Positions 1-12,320 of a stretch of DNA of 64,000 bases are shown piece after piece. Each line of letters starts with the position of its first letter. Positions within the stretch are counted from its first letter, which is position 1. The translations under genes were made by a program, and so were the position numbers. The notes below the pieces were generated by a model. That model was not told the origin of the DNA. It searched no databases and saw nothing but the letters and a program-made list of their open reading frames with translations. This stretch comes from Sphagnum magellanicum (lineage: Eukaryota; Streptophyta; Sphagnopsida; Sphagnales; Sphagnaceae). The stretch lies in contig CM038911.1 of NCBI GenBank assembly GCA_021904315.1, positions 8,591,390 to 8,655,389 on the forward strand, read 5' to 3'.

Positions 1-220
1 TGGATTATTGGGTGTTTGAAGGTAGGTAGAAAACACAACAACAATGACTACAACAAGAGATTGTGGGTTTTCTAACACAAAATGTTGTGGCTCATGACAC
101 ATGAGAGGGATAAACTTTGTGAATTCGTCCATTACAACATACAATATATGATGTTTATTGTGACATATATGATATTGAAATGGCAATTTGACATTAGTGT
201 TTGAAAACGTTGTGCTTTCA

Positions 221-427
221 ACTTCCTAAACCCTAAAACTTCCATCCCTCATGTTGTGCTGGTGTGACTATTTTGACCATTGACATCCCGATAGAATTTC
301 ACTTATCACTCGGACCCCACACTTCTTAAACCTTAAACCCTAAACTTCCATCCCTCATGTTGTGCTCGTGTGACTATTTTGACCATTGAGATTGCAATAG
401 AATTTCACTTATCACTCGGACCCCACA
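221..427. repeat. ~100-bp tandem duplication
   Basis: ACTTCCATCCCTCATGTTGT through TTATCACTCGGACCCCACAC occurs twice in succession, with a 106-base offset at the 3' landmark and a few substitutions. The copies contain short AAACCCTAAA runs. Confidence 0.9.
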
Positions 428-499
428 CAATCTTTCAGATATTGCATTGAACTGTCGGCGATTGCAGGTTGTGTTGTTGTTGTGAGATGAGAGAGTCCT

Positions 500-970
500 G
501 AATAGAGAGAGAGCGAGAGAGAGAGAGAGAGAGAGACAACAGAAGCAGCACTGGTCTAGCACTCATCTTTTCAAGGTTGTCTGAAACCAACAGCTTGAGC
601 TTTGTGATAGTTTCAGTGCTTGAGCTTTGTTGATAGTTTCAGTGTCAGTGAGGGAACAGGTTTCTTGCACCCCCCACACTGGACTGATTTCCAGGCTTTG
701 GGTGGGTGGGGGGAAACAAAAAGCTGTGCACACAGTGCACCCACCAGTGCAATCAACCATGAAGGATGGATGGATGGATGGATGGATGATAAAGTGGTAA
801 GGAGACAGTATTCTGTTGGGTTTCAGTTCCCTAGTTAACCATGGTGGTTTAGCTCAGTTGCTTTTTTTTTTTTTTTTTTTTTTTTTTTCAACTACCCATT
901 TACTAACAACTCACAAGCAGGTTTGTTAGTTAGTCCGTAGGTAGGTAGGTAGGTAGGTAGGTAGTAAAAA
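500..970. repeat. Simple-repeat cluster: (GA)n, (GGAT)n, poly-T and (GTAG)n
   Basis: GA run near 505-536, GGAT run near 765-790, 27 T at 862-888 and GTAG run near 938-965. No gene is supported across them. Confidence 0.9.
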
Positions 971-3900
971 AAGCACTTACTACCTATGTATAAACCATCT
1001 ACTACTTACCTAGTAGTTAGTTACCTAGATATTTTCCTACCTATCTAACCTATATAATGAGACCTATTTCACCAAGTATTTGACCTCAGTTGAGGTTCAT
1101 CCACAACTGAGTAATAACAGACATCCAGTGGATGGTGCACTGATGATGGGTGCTGGTTCACTATGGCCAGGAAACAAACAAAAAGGACATGGAAACTGAG
1201 GATGCAGTGGGAAGCTCATTAATCAGTAAGTAGAAAATTAGTACTAAGCTGTGAACTCTTGTCCTCTCCTCCCACTCTGCCAGCTTTTGTTGTTGTAGCT
1301 TTTTTATTTATTTATTATTTATTTTATTTATTTATATTATTTATAGCTTATTAGCTTTGTCATTGCAAGTTAGCAGCTTTGTGTACCTCCCTACTTCTTC
1401 CACTTAGCATTTTAAAAATAATATTATGAGGACATAGAAATCAGTGTTTTCCAAGTGGCAAAATTTAATTTTGCCACTTGTTGATCCAAACCAAAAAAAA
1501 CCCCAAGCAACTAACTATTCATGCAATTTAAAGGAGTTTTGTGAAGGAAAAAAAAAAAACCACAAAAATTTTGCCAGGTTTTTGGGAGGATTTTATTATT
1601 TATTTATTGAAGTTGCCATATTTAGACAATAGGTTGTTGCATAAATTGCCAAAATACAGCAGGGTTTTCAGATTTTTGTACTTTCCTCTCTTGGGATTGT
1701 ATTCAAATGTTTTGGCTAATAAATTCCTCTTGTGGATGATTGCTAGACTTGTGGTTACATTACATTTCAAAACAAAATCCTTGGTGGAAAATGGGTTTGG
1801 AAAAGCAGAACACAGGAGCTAAGAGTGTCAATTACATCTTTACAAAAGAAATTGAAGTCAGTTCAAAGTAATGTATTGTAAAAAATTTACTTTGGAGCTA
1901 AAATTTATAAACATTTCCGTGACTAAATTAAGGGCATTCACAAAACCTTGAAGACATACATGATTTATAAAATAAAACAAAGGAGGTAAAAAATTATAGT
2001 TGAATTTCCAATGGGTAGAGATAGATAGTAATGTTTATACCATTTATAATTAGGTAGCAAAATATTTCCCTTTGAGTGTAAAGGGGGGTTTCATCCCTCT
2101 CCTCCTCCCCCAAAGGCAAATTGATTTGGGTACATGTAAAAAAAATAAAATTGAGTTAGGAATTCCTTTGTGTTAATTTCAAACAAAAAATTCCTTTGAA
2201 ATAACATGAAGAATTACAATTTTTAAATTTTTTATTTTTTATTTTTACTTCTTACATGGAACCACACACAACAAGTCAGGAAGGGTTTGTGTGCTACACA
2301 CGAAAATTCCATGTACAGAGTGAGTGAGTGAGTGAGCGAGTGAGCACACACACCTCCACTTGGAAAGTCTGCATGGCAATCAATGGAGCAAAGATAAGGA
2401 GATGGTTTGAGAAAAGCACTTCGAGGGGCCCAAAGCACTTGAGGGGCCCCATTTGTTCTCACACCCAAGAAGCTCATGTTTAAACCCTAAACCCTAAACC
2501 TGGTGACCTCATGATCCACTCAAGAGGAGATCCGTAACTAAGCCATTTTTTATTTTTTTGAGTATAGGTAAGAAGGCCCCGACATGGGCGTTACGTACCA
2601 TGGAATGGTCGAATCCCCTACCCATTATTATGTTGGGTAATGGTGCCAGGCAAAGCCCACCAGCTTCATGACACACCCAACATAGCAGGCGAGGAGAGGA
2701 GCAGAACGATTCATTCCGTAACATTAAGGTCTGAGGTAGGTGCCAAAATTCAACAATTTTTTAGTTTTTTTTCAAAAAACCCATTCTCATGTTCAACAAC
2801 AAAGAATTTTGGTCACTAGGCTACTTTGAATTTAGAACTTGAACCATGGATGTTTGCCCCCCCCCCCCCCCCCCCATTTTAAACAAGTTCAAGTTCTCTA
2901 GGTCGGTAGAGTCGTATTAATTTTGTAAAAATTAATGGATGTACATTTTAGGTAAGTCATTGCATTTGATTGGTTTGTACATAATTAATATTACAAAATC
3001 TCTGTCTTCAACTATGTTGCATTAATTCGACAAACAAATAAATACCATTAAAAAAATTTATTTGGTTGGGTATAATATAATCTATCTATGACACAAGGTA
3101 GTTTGTTTTTGTTTTGGTAGTTATGAGATCCACCGAACCGGGATGCTTCAGATCGTGTTCTTGGTGTCTTTGGAAAGCTCTCAATGAGGAGGGGTGCATG
3201 CATGGGGCTTGGTTCCATGACGTTTGGACTAATTACGGTGTAAAAGTTCTTGAATATTGAATGATTTCTTCACTGAAAATTCAATTAAATTAAATTGTAG
3301 CTGAAAATTTCGGAGGAATTGGAATGTGCCTTTGGAAAGATCTTGATGAGCAGGATTTAATGGAATTTATTTATTCGGTAAGATTTGGATTCAGAATGTG
3401 GGAGATATTGGTTTTTAAAGTGATTTCTACCACTGAAAATTCAAATAAATTTTTAAAAAACCAGGTTTTTTGGAAGGAGAAATCAGTTGAGGATGTGGTA
3501 ACACTTGGGCCAACAGCACAGGCCACACTATGATGGAGATGAAATTAGACCGGTTCTAAATTCTTTGCAAAAATGATTGAAATCAAGAGATTATGAAGAT
3601 TTTTTGTCAAAAAAAAACTACCAAAATTAATAGAATTTACACTAAAGAGGGAAAAAAAAAGAAAAAAAAAAGGAAATCTTCCCAAGTTTTTTTCCATAAA
3701 AAGAAACACTGGGAATCCATCCCACTTGTGTTGATTGAGATTAGTGAAAATTAATTAGATGGAAATAATGTGTTTGTGATGTGTTTTTAACTTTTTGCCA
3801 TTGGAACTGAGTGAAGGAACAGACCAGCAGCAGTCCCAGTTAGAAAACAAGAGCTCAAACCCGGTTACTACACGTGAGTTCTTGGCTCAGTCAGGGGTCA

Positions 3901-4831
3901 TCATAACCTGGATCACTAACTGGAACATGGGAACACTCATTGCATGGTAGCCAGGAAAGGCTGCTACTGGTTTCAGTTTCACCTCCCAGGGATTTATTTC
4001 CCACCTTTGGCTCTCACTTTCTCCAGCCTTTTATTTATTTTGGGGCCAATTTTTTGTCGTTTTTTCCAACAAAAAATTGGCCCCTCCCCAAAAAAAAATT
4101 AAAAAAAAAAAGTAAAAAAAATTCCAGAAAATTTTCTTTTTTTGTTGGGAAAATTCACCAAGTTTTTAGATATCAAATTTCAGTAACATAGGAACTAATT
4201 TATATGCGGTTCTTTGCAAAAAAAATAAAATTGTTTGTCGCTTCTACATGATCATTCTAGTCATATGGTTGTCCTTGGACCATTGCAAAGACAATTCAGA
4301 AATAACTACCTCATTTTCAAACTTAATTATTTCATAATTACTTCCTTTTTCTATTAACTTTTATAATGACTATCTCCCATCTTTCTCAATAACTACCTCC
4401 ATTTTATAATGACCTCACTCTTTTTTCCTATCCACCAACATGGATATGAAAAAAATAAAATTAACATGTGTCTTTTCATGTCCATGAAATTTATATTAAT
4501 GTAAATTAAATTTGACATTGACATAAATATATGAAAACATAAGAAAAAATTAAAATAGTTGATCATCATTGATAGTGTGTAGCAATGTGAAGTTCAAATA
4601 GTTTTAAACAAAAGAAAATCCTGACTTTATCCTTCCTTTTTTCCCCACTCTCAATAAGCAAAATATTGCACCAAATTTTTTTGCACTTAAATCAGCACTT
4701 AGGTATACCTTTGGGTTGGTCAAGTTCCAATCTAATTATTTTTTGATAGCCCAAATCAGCATTACACTTCTAGAATGGCCAAGTGGGTAACTGACCAAAC
4801 ACAACTACATTTCCCCTTCCCTCCCTCCCTT
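971..4831. other. Non-coding AT-rich DNA with homopolymer tracts; no gene supported
   Basis: Contains TTTA-type repeats (1290-1350), a GTGA run (2320-2345), 19 C at 2857-2875 and two short AAACCCT runs near 2482. Reading frames of 60-90 codons are low-complexity or chance. The short frame at 2509-2724 has no recognisable motif. Confidence 0.6.
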
Positions 4832-5429
4832 TATGCCCTTTTGCCCATCCCTTGTGCTCCCACACCACCAAGCTCCTCACATCACCTAATTCCTAACTAT
4901 CTATGCATCTCATGACACATAGAGTTAGCACCAAAACTTTTGAACCCATCTAGACTTGCCTCACTAAATAAATCTAGATTTGTTAATAGAAGGTTAGGAC
5001 TTAGTTTTAAATGTGGACTTCCCAAAGTCTAAGGCCTTGACACTCACGGCCCCATTGTTGCTTGTGCCTCAATTGCAAAAAGTCACTTTTGAAACAAGTC
5101 TAAGTCATCCCAAGGTGTCCCACAAGACAACACTAAGTTGCCCTTGGGACAACCCAAGGTTGTCTCCAAGGGAATGGGCTACACCAAGTCTCACCTCATG
5201 ACAACATCAAGTTGCCCAAAAGAGTTTTGCAAGGTGACACCAAGTGTTGCCTAAAGACAAGTCCCGTTTATCCCAAGTTTTGATCCCAAAACCTCACAAC
5301 CTGGTCCATGATATGAACTAGGGAATTGAACCCCCAATCTGCCATGGTTGAGACTTCCCATGCCACCATGGTGGTCTTTGGCATGAGTTTTGCCTTGTGC
5401 AAGTTGAACTCACATGAAAGGGCATGTCA
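4832..5429 (-). mobile_element. LTR-like copy, 3' LTR of a minus-strand gypsy element
   Basis: About 600 bases match 25424-26063 at many points (GCTCCTCAC, TTAGGACTTAGTTT, AGTCTAAGGCCTTGACAC, CCATGGTGGTC). On the minus strand the copy starts TGACATGCCC just after a purine-rich GGTGGGGGTGAG, which fits a polypurine tract, and lies downstream of the integrase remnant. The low-coordinate end is approximate. A short frame inside it (5013-5201) is not a gene. Confidence 0.6.
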
Positions 5430-6379
5430 ACTCACCCCCACCTTAATTACAAAGGTTAACATTGCCTTTGATGCTTTGACATTTTGTCCTTTACGATAAG
5501 CCCCTATTTGCCATACTCCCATCACAAGTCATCTTTTGGGATTAACCGCTTTTTAATTTTGGTTTCATTTGTGTTGTGTCCTTTTGGTCTCAAAATGGGA
5601 GGAATTTTAGATCTCACTTGTGCTCATTTATGTCATCATTCTAATTGCTTTCCCACACACCCTAGTGTCATTCCTCTTCTTGGGCCTCTTCAACTTAGGA
5701 AGTCTCTTCTTGAATCCATATTTAGGTTTTACAACTTTGACCATTGTAGAAAATTCATTCTCAAAAGTTTATTTCTTAGTTTAGAGGCATGCCATTTATT
5801 TCTCACACATCATTACCACAATCTTGCCTAATTGAACCTTTAGGAGTTTTTCCTTAGAGTTCAACTCCTAAGGTCCATTTCCATTAGTTGCTATCATTTC
5901 ATGTCAACTTTTCATTTCATCCTTTCATAGACTAGCTTCTTGCACAACTTGATCCAAGTCATTTTCCTTTGAATGAACTTTTGTGCCCTCGCTCCAAGCA
6001 TTAAGCTTGAGGGTTTATAAGCTCTCACTATCATTTTTGAAGATTCATGACCCTATCAACATTTAGTTAATTTAGGGACCTTTCACAAACTTTTACTTAT
6101 TTTGCATTTTCCTTCACCTCAACTCATACCTTCTTTCCAACTTAAACTTTTTGACCACTTTTGGCAAATGATATAAATGTGAGGGTTTCACCTGTCTTGC
6201 CCCCTTTGGATGGCATCCCTTCCATTTGACCAAATATTGCTTGCCTAACCTTTTGATTTATTTTACACCCATGATACATTTAACCTCACCTACAAGCCTA
6301 TGTTTAACGAAATCAAAACCTAGGTGATAAGCTTGCTTCCTATTGGACCTCCTTTCATTTTCATCAATTTATTTTAGCT
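5430..6379. other. Probable 3' non-coding part of the minus-strand gypsy element
   Basis: Lies between the integrase remnant and its 3' LTR-like copy. No conserved frame was found on either strand; a 115-codon plus frame (5484-5831) is antisense to the element and shows no motif. Confidence 0.4.
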
Positions 6380-7430
6380 TCAACACATGGAAGTTGAGAT
6401 GTGGCACAAAAGTTGTTGCAACAATAATGTATAAATGTCCGGGTGAAATTTATAGAACACCTTATAAGGGCTAACATACTTTGTATGAATCGACTTCCTA
6501 CAACTTCATGCATCTTCAAACCCTGAATGTTCAACCACATATGATCACCAATCTCAAATTCACTATACCTTCAAGTCTTATTCATTTGTTTCTTATGACT
6601 CACTTATGTTTTCTCCAAAAGTTGTTTAGCCTACACGTTCAACTTTTGTGCATTTTGACCATCTTTACAACAATTTTGCATCCCTCACAATGATATCCTT
6701 CAAACTTTAAGATGGCTAAGTGCATGGGTTTTCTTGCTTCAACTCCCAATGTTGACTCTAAGGGATTTGCCCCAATTGTCAAGTGTTTGGTTGAATTGTA
6801 ACAAAATTCTATTAAACTTAAGTGGTTACCCCAATCCTTATAATTGGCACTCACATAGTTTTGGAGATATTAATTTAGTATCCCATTCACACTCTCAATT
6901 TGGCCATTGGTTTGTGGATGGAAAGGCATGTTAAATTTCAACTAGATTTAACCTTCTTAATAAGAAATGTCCAAAATTTTGATATGAATTTGCCACCATG
7001 GTCACTTATTATGACCTCTAATATGTCATGGTGTCTAACCCACATATCAAAGAACATGTTTGTTGTCAATATCGTTATGGTTGTGGTTTTAATTGGTCCA
7101 AACTTGGCCAACTTGGAGAATTTGTTTACCATTGCCAAGATGGCATATTTCCCTTGCCATTTTAGTAGCCATCTCATGAAGTTCATTGTGACACCTTCAT
7201 ATGGACATGTCGTAGTAGGTTTTTTATGTCTATACAACCCAAACTTCTTTTTATGCACCAACTTGGTGTTTTGGCACTTCACATAAGTGTGTACATAATA
7301 TTCTATGTCCTTTTTCTTTTTATGCCAATAAAAACTTTTACTTAAATTCTCATGGTCTTTTCATCCTAGTGTCTTGCCCTTGGCACATTATGCATTTCTT
7401 GCATGGGGTGAAAACATATTACAAGGGGGC
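6380..7430 (-). pseudogene. pol: Ty3/gypsy integrase and C-terminal region, degenerate
   Basis: The minus strand gives KCQNTKLVHKKKFGLYRHKK, then the core with MVNKFSKLAKFGPIKTT, MWVRHHDILEVIISDHGGKF and, after a gap, DWGNHLSLIEFCYNSTKHLT and LGVEARKPMH. It continues toward 6380 with an SH3-like tail (EIGDHMWLNI, KYVSPYKVL). The first catalytic Asp is Asn (MVNKFS), whereas SDHGGKF keeps the second. The element family differs from the one at 56 kb. RT and RNase H are missing or unrecognisable upstream, so this is the 3' end of a truncated or interrupted element. Integrase inserts the cDNA copy; here it is dead. Confidence 0.85.
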
Positions 7431-10189
7431 CATCTTAGACAAGAAAATGTATTATTTTTTAATACATTTTGAATTATTTTGGGGGTAGTTTTTCTTTGAT
7501 TTCATCTAGCGTTCTTATAAACATGTAAAATGGATTTTCATACAAAAGCCTCCGACATAATTCTTGTTATCTTTCAAATGAAAATAAATTTTTCAACAAA
7601 CTTTTTTTTCCAAGATTGTTGTGATTGTTTCAATCCTTTTTAGAGTATATTTGCATTTTGTAGTATATTGGTACATGTATTAATATTTCACAAGTGTACT
7701 ATTTAATCATATAATATCAATCAATAATGTAATTTATTTTTACAATTGCATTATTTGGCAATTGAACTACTTTATTTTGAGTATAATTTAGGAAAACCTC
7801 CTTTAATATTGGCTTGGTCAGAGTTGCAAGTCACATAGTTTTGGAAAATAATATTTGTGACAACATTTTGTGGCCATTGTAATGTGCTTTCACCCCATGA
7901 CTTTCATGTATAACTTTCCTTTTTGCACATAAACATGTGATTACTTCTACTTAAACAACCCATCTAAGAAGATGATACTTTTCACTTTATTCTTGTTGTG
8001 CAACTACACAAAATAGTATTGCACAAGATGGTCCTTCGCATATGTTGGGAAAAAAACCTAGTTGAATTTAATAGATAGAGATTTAAGAAACAACCAAATA
8101 ATAGGATAATCAAAACTAGTAGTTAACCGAATTCTTTCCTTACCAAATCTAATGGCCAACCAAACTTAAATTGTTAGATATTGCAAATAGACGATTGTAA
8201 TAGTTTTTGACATAAATGGATAGCTAGAATTAATTGTAACTAACTAAAACAATACATATAAATGCAAAATTAGAGGACCAAAAGCCTTTTGATTACTTTG
8301 TAAATTTGTGACTATTATAACAAATCATTTTTTCATACTTATGTGTGTTAGATATATATAGAGTTGAAAAAGAAGGTTGTGGTAGCCTTGGTTTTTGTGA
8401 ATTTAAAAAGGGTAGTATTGACATTATTCAAGATGAACAAGTTGTTAAAATAATGATGGTGGGAATAGATCATGTTTTCAACTCTTGAAGAAAGTTTTAG
8501 TAAAAATTCTAAAATGATGTTGTTTAAAATACATGCATAGTTGTAATATAGTACTAAGGTTAAATGAATAATCTCTAAAGTGAAATGGATGCCTTAATTA
8601 TTTTCACAGATGGCATTTGGAAAATAGGAAAGGGGCAAAAATATTAATGAAATAAATTAAGAAAAGAACCATAAAGTTTTATTACTAACATTTGGCAACC
8701 ATGTTGGGGAATTATTCCTTCAATCAATCAATTTCATGGGAGAAGTCGAGATGAATCTGTCAAGCTTAGATTTTTGCTATGTGGTTACTTTTAACAAATG
8801 GGATAAATAAATAAAATGATATAGTTATCTTACTTGAAGGAATCTTGTTCTTTGCAACCAAGGAAACAATGATTAGAAATCCTCCATGATTCTAGGAATG
8901 ACTATAGTGATAAAATACAACTTTGAATCCTATGTGTAAAAAGAAATAGCCATAAATGAGTTGCATATTTCACTAATAGATGATAATGTTATAAATGGAA
9001 ACCCAAAATCATTATTTCATTCACTATATTTCATCCTCATGACATGCATAAGGAAGGAAAAAATTGACATGGGTCAAAACACATTCAAAGAAGCCAAAAA
9101 GGGTGTCAAATATAAGAAATTGCCATGTTCAAAATCAACTTGGTTTATTTATGTTTTGAAAATTTCAAACCATGGTAATCATGGAAAGTTGTTCCTTTTT
9201 GACACATATAAATGTCAAAAAAATAAAATAAAATATTTCATTTTTCCCAACTATAGGCTTTGGTTTTAGTTAAGGACTTTTGAAAATGAAAAATTGTCAT
9301 GTTAAAAGGACATTTTGCAAAGGACATCAATTAAAAGGACTCATGTGTTAAAATGAATTAATTTGATAATAAAAAAATTTAGATGATAATAACCTTTGAA
9401 CCACATTAAATTTTTTTTATAGTTTTTAAATGAAAAATAATCAAAATTTAAAAATTTTAAATAAGTTTCAAAATTTTAAGTTTTCAAGAATCTTGTACCA
9501 CACATAAATGGGATATAATGTACATGATGTATTAATAAAGAAATTATTTTATAATACAAGAAAGTGAACCTTTAAATATTGATTTTTTGGGGGATGACTT
9601 GAAATTATGATCATTTTATAAAGTGAAACACAAAATCTGCAAGGAATTTGTGCACTTTTAAAATTTCATATTTATTCACCAATGATCAAGAAAAAAATTG
9701 CGATGTATTGGGGAAACTTTAAGCATTTTTCACAATAAGTTGCAAAAAAATTCTTTTAAAATTTCATTCACATGAAAAAATCATTTTGGGTCAAAAGGAA
9801 TTATAGTCCTTATATAAAGTAATGCATGTGGCTCCTTTGAGTGTGTTTTGACCCACATTGATTTCTAATTATCATTTTTATGACTACAAAGTAATTGGCG
9901 TGTAAATAATGTGGATAATGATGTCTTGGAATTTTAATGCAACTATAAAATGATTAGAAAATGAACTTGATTTAACAATTGTCATATAACTACATGATGA
10001 TTACTTTGTAATGACATGGATAGTGAAGACCTAACATTTTCATGCATCTATAAAATGACTTTGGAATTGAACACTTTGATAGTTATTCTATGATTACAAA
10101 GTGATTGTTGTGTTGGTGAAAAATGTCTGGCCAGAGCTGCGCTGCAAGAAAAGGACGTGGCACAATCTGCGGCCTATGGCTCATTCCTA
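7431..10189. other. AT-rich stretch without recognisable genes
   Basis: No retroelement domain could be read upstream of the integrase remnant. A 102-codon plus frame at 8961-9269 is Lys/Phe-rich and looks like chance. No tandem arrays stand out before 10190. Confidence 0.4.
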
Positions 10190-10715
10190 ATAGACCTTAG
10201 ATTGCTTAATAGTCTAGGTAGGTTATGTAGCTTGTAAGCACCCCGTAGGTAGGCCCTAGGTAGCTTACATAGCCCTAAATAGCCTTTAGGTAGTTTACAT
10301 AGGCTTATAATAACCCCTAGGTAGATTACATAACCCTATAAGAGCCCTTAAGTAACTTATGTAACCTTAAGTAGGCCTTACATAACTTACATAATCTATG
10401 GTAGTCCTTAAATAACCTACATAATTTCCAGGTTGGCTTACATAACCTTTAGTTAGCCCTACATAGCTTGTAGATATCGTAACTAACCTTAGGTAGCCCA
10501 TAAGTAGCCTACATAGCCTTTAATAGACCATAAGTAATTTACATAGCCCCTAGGTAGTCCTATGTTTTTTGTAGGTAGGGGCTAGACCACCTATGTAACC
10601 ATTGGGTGAGTGTAGATCACCTTTTTGACCCCTAGGTAGGCCCTTGGCATGGCTTAGGCTATTCTAGTTTACCTAGGCTTATTCAGGATAGGGGTCCAAG
10701 CATGGTAAATGTGAC
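10190..10715. repeat. Degenerate TAGGTAGCCTACATAGCC-type tandem repeat
   Basis: Variants of CCTTAGGTAGCCTACATAGC recur roughly every 25-35 bases with gradual drift. The same GTAG core recurs as short arrays at 940-965, 13080-13300, 19620-19660, 21110-21145 and 22230-22290. Confidence 0.8.
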
Positions 10716-11380
10716 CCAAAAATACATAAACCTAAAATCCCACTTATAAATATGATGGATTTTTACATAAACACAAGAAAGTAAATTGAAAAACTTTTAT
10801 GTTTCATTTTGAAAACATTTATGCATCCATTGGGTTTATGGTAAGTTGAGTTTAAGATTTGAAGAACTTTACTATAATAAAAGTAGGTGACAAGTATTTT
10901 TGAAATCAATTGGCAAATATTTTTTTCAAACCTACTTTTACCTTACAAGCTAGATATGTTTTGATTAAATGTGAAAAGTCGCAAGTACATTTTAGGATCC
11001 CATTAAATAAAATATAAAAAATGTAATATGTCATCTACATACAACCTACTAAAAGGCCAAAAAGTAGATTGTGGGCTTGTTTGAATTTCAATGAATTTAT
11101 TCAAACCTACTTTAAACATGTAATTTTTATCTAAAGTTTTAACAAAATCGAAAAAAATGTTCATATTAATCATTGAATTAAATAATATTTTTAAGTTCAA
11201 TACATCAAAGCCTATTTTATGGCTACTTTCCATTTATGCTACAAGGAACATTAACAGTTTAATTTACCATGCTTTGTCCCATAGGGTAAGTTAATTAAGG
11301 TATCTATTGAGTAAGTTATTTACGTAGGATAGAAAAATGTTTATTAAAATGTGGTGGCATATTATTTCACAACAAAAAAA

Positions 11381-11475
11381 AGTTAGTGCAATTGTTAAGA
11401 ACTTGACCTCTCAAAGTGGAGGTGAGGGGTTCAAGTCTTCACACTTGCAACTTAAGAAGGGCCATTCTAGGCTAC
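11381..11475 (+). mobile_element. SINE-like tRNA-derived head with A and B boxes
   Basis: TTAGTGCAATTGTTAAG resembles an RNA polymerase III A box, and GGTTCAAGTCTTC (11428-11440) is a near-canonical B box about 36 bases downstream, the spacing of tRNA genes. The 5' acceptor stem cannot be paired, so it is not a tRNA gene. The 3' body and any target duplication were not resolved. Confidence 0.55.
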
Positions 11476-11514
11476 TTAGGTTCGACTATGAGGAAACCAT
11501 GTTTGTTGCAACTT

Positions 11515-11563
11515 GTCCAATGCAACTAAAAACTACTGGTTGTAGTTTTTAGTTGCATTGGAC
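11515..11563. repeat. Perfect inverted repeat, 22-bp stem and 5-base loop
   Basis: Positions 11515-11536 and 11542-11563 are exact reverse complements around a TGGTT loop. It lies 75 bases after the SINE-like B box. It could be the tip of a foldback element or a young inverted duplication. Confidence 0.95.
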
Positions 11564-11915
11564 ATTTTTTTCATTGGGAACAATGCATGTGTATTTTAGT
11601 TCACCAAAATGATTGCAATATGGACCTACACATAGGTGTCTTCTACCATGTGTGATCCAAGCTAGCTTTCAGATTTCATGACACATGGATCTTATGTGGT
11701 ATGATTCCACCATTGTCCTTTATGACTATGCAACCTTCAATCAATGTATGTGTGATTGAAAAATCAAATTTTTCTAGTGTCTTGGGGCCATTTATGCCAA
11801 AAACTAAGAGCATATGTATTAAAAAATCTAATAAGTATAGGCATGGAACTTGTATGTGGTATTCTAATTTTTTTTTTTCAATGGGAGCAATTTATCACAA
11901 AATGGTTTAAGCATG

Positions 11916-12320
11916 CACTACTAGAAAACCAGGTCTTGTGTCACTACACAATTCCATTCAAATCCAATTTTAGTGGAATGTGACGCATGCCATTCCACCA
12001 TACATTGGTTGTAGTGAAAGGGAACGTGACAATGCCACTTTCTTGACTACTTAAGTGGAATGGGATTCATGCCATTCCACCATGTAATGGTTATAGCTTA
12101 AGGGAGTATGACAATGCCAAGTTTTTTTATTGCCGAATAGTGGAATGAAATTCATGCCATTCCACCATACATTGACACAAATGGAAGGAAATTGTGACAA
12201 TGCCACCTTGTTGACTATTGCCTAGGTGGAATTGGACTTGTACCATTCCACCATACATTGACACAAGTGGAAGGCAATTGTGGCAATGCCACTTTCTTGA
12301 ATACTTAAGTGGAAGGTGAA
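11916..12320 (+). mobile_element. CACTA (En/Spm) transposon 5' end with subterminal repeats
   Basis: CACTACTAGAAAACC is a typical plant CACTA terminal inverted repeat. It is followed by four copies of an 82-86-base unit beginning near 11972, 12054, 12139 and 12225. Each unit contains the inverted pair TGGAATG / CATTCCA, a classic transposase-binding-style subterminal array. A matching 3' end (TTTCTAGTAGTG) was not seen, so the element is truncated or ends in diverged sequence. Short frames across the array are not genes. Confidence 0.75.

Noticed and set aside
2479..2502. Telomeric repeat (AAACCCT) array
   Set aside because: Only about two and a half units, so not an interstitial telomere array.
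6481..7286. Plus-strand frames of 70-128 codons
   Set aside because: They are antisense to the gypsy integrase remnant, which has recognisable motifs on the minus strand.
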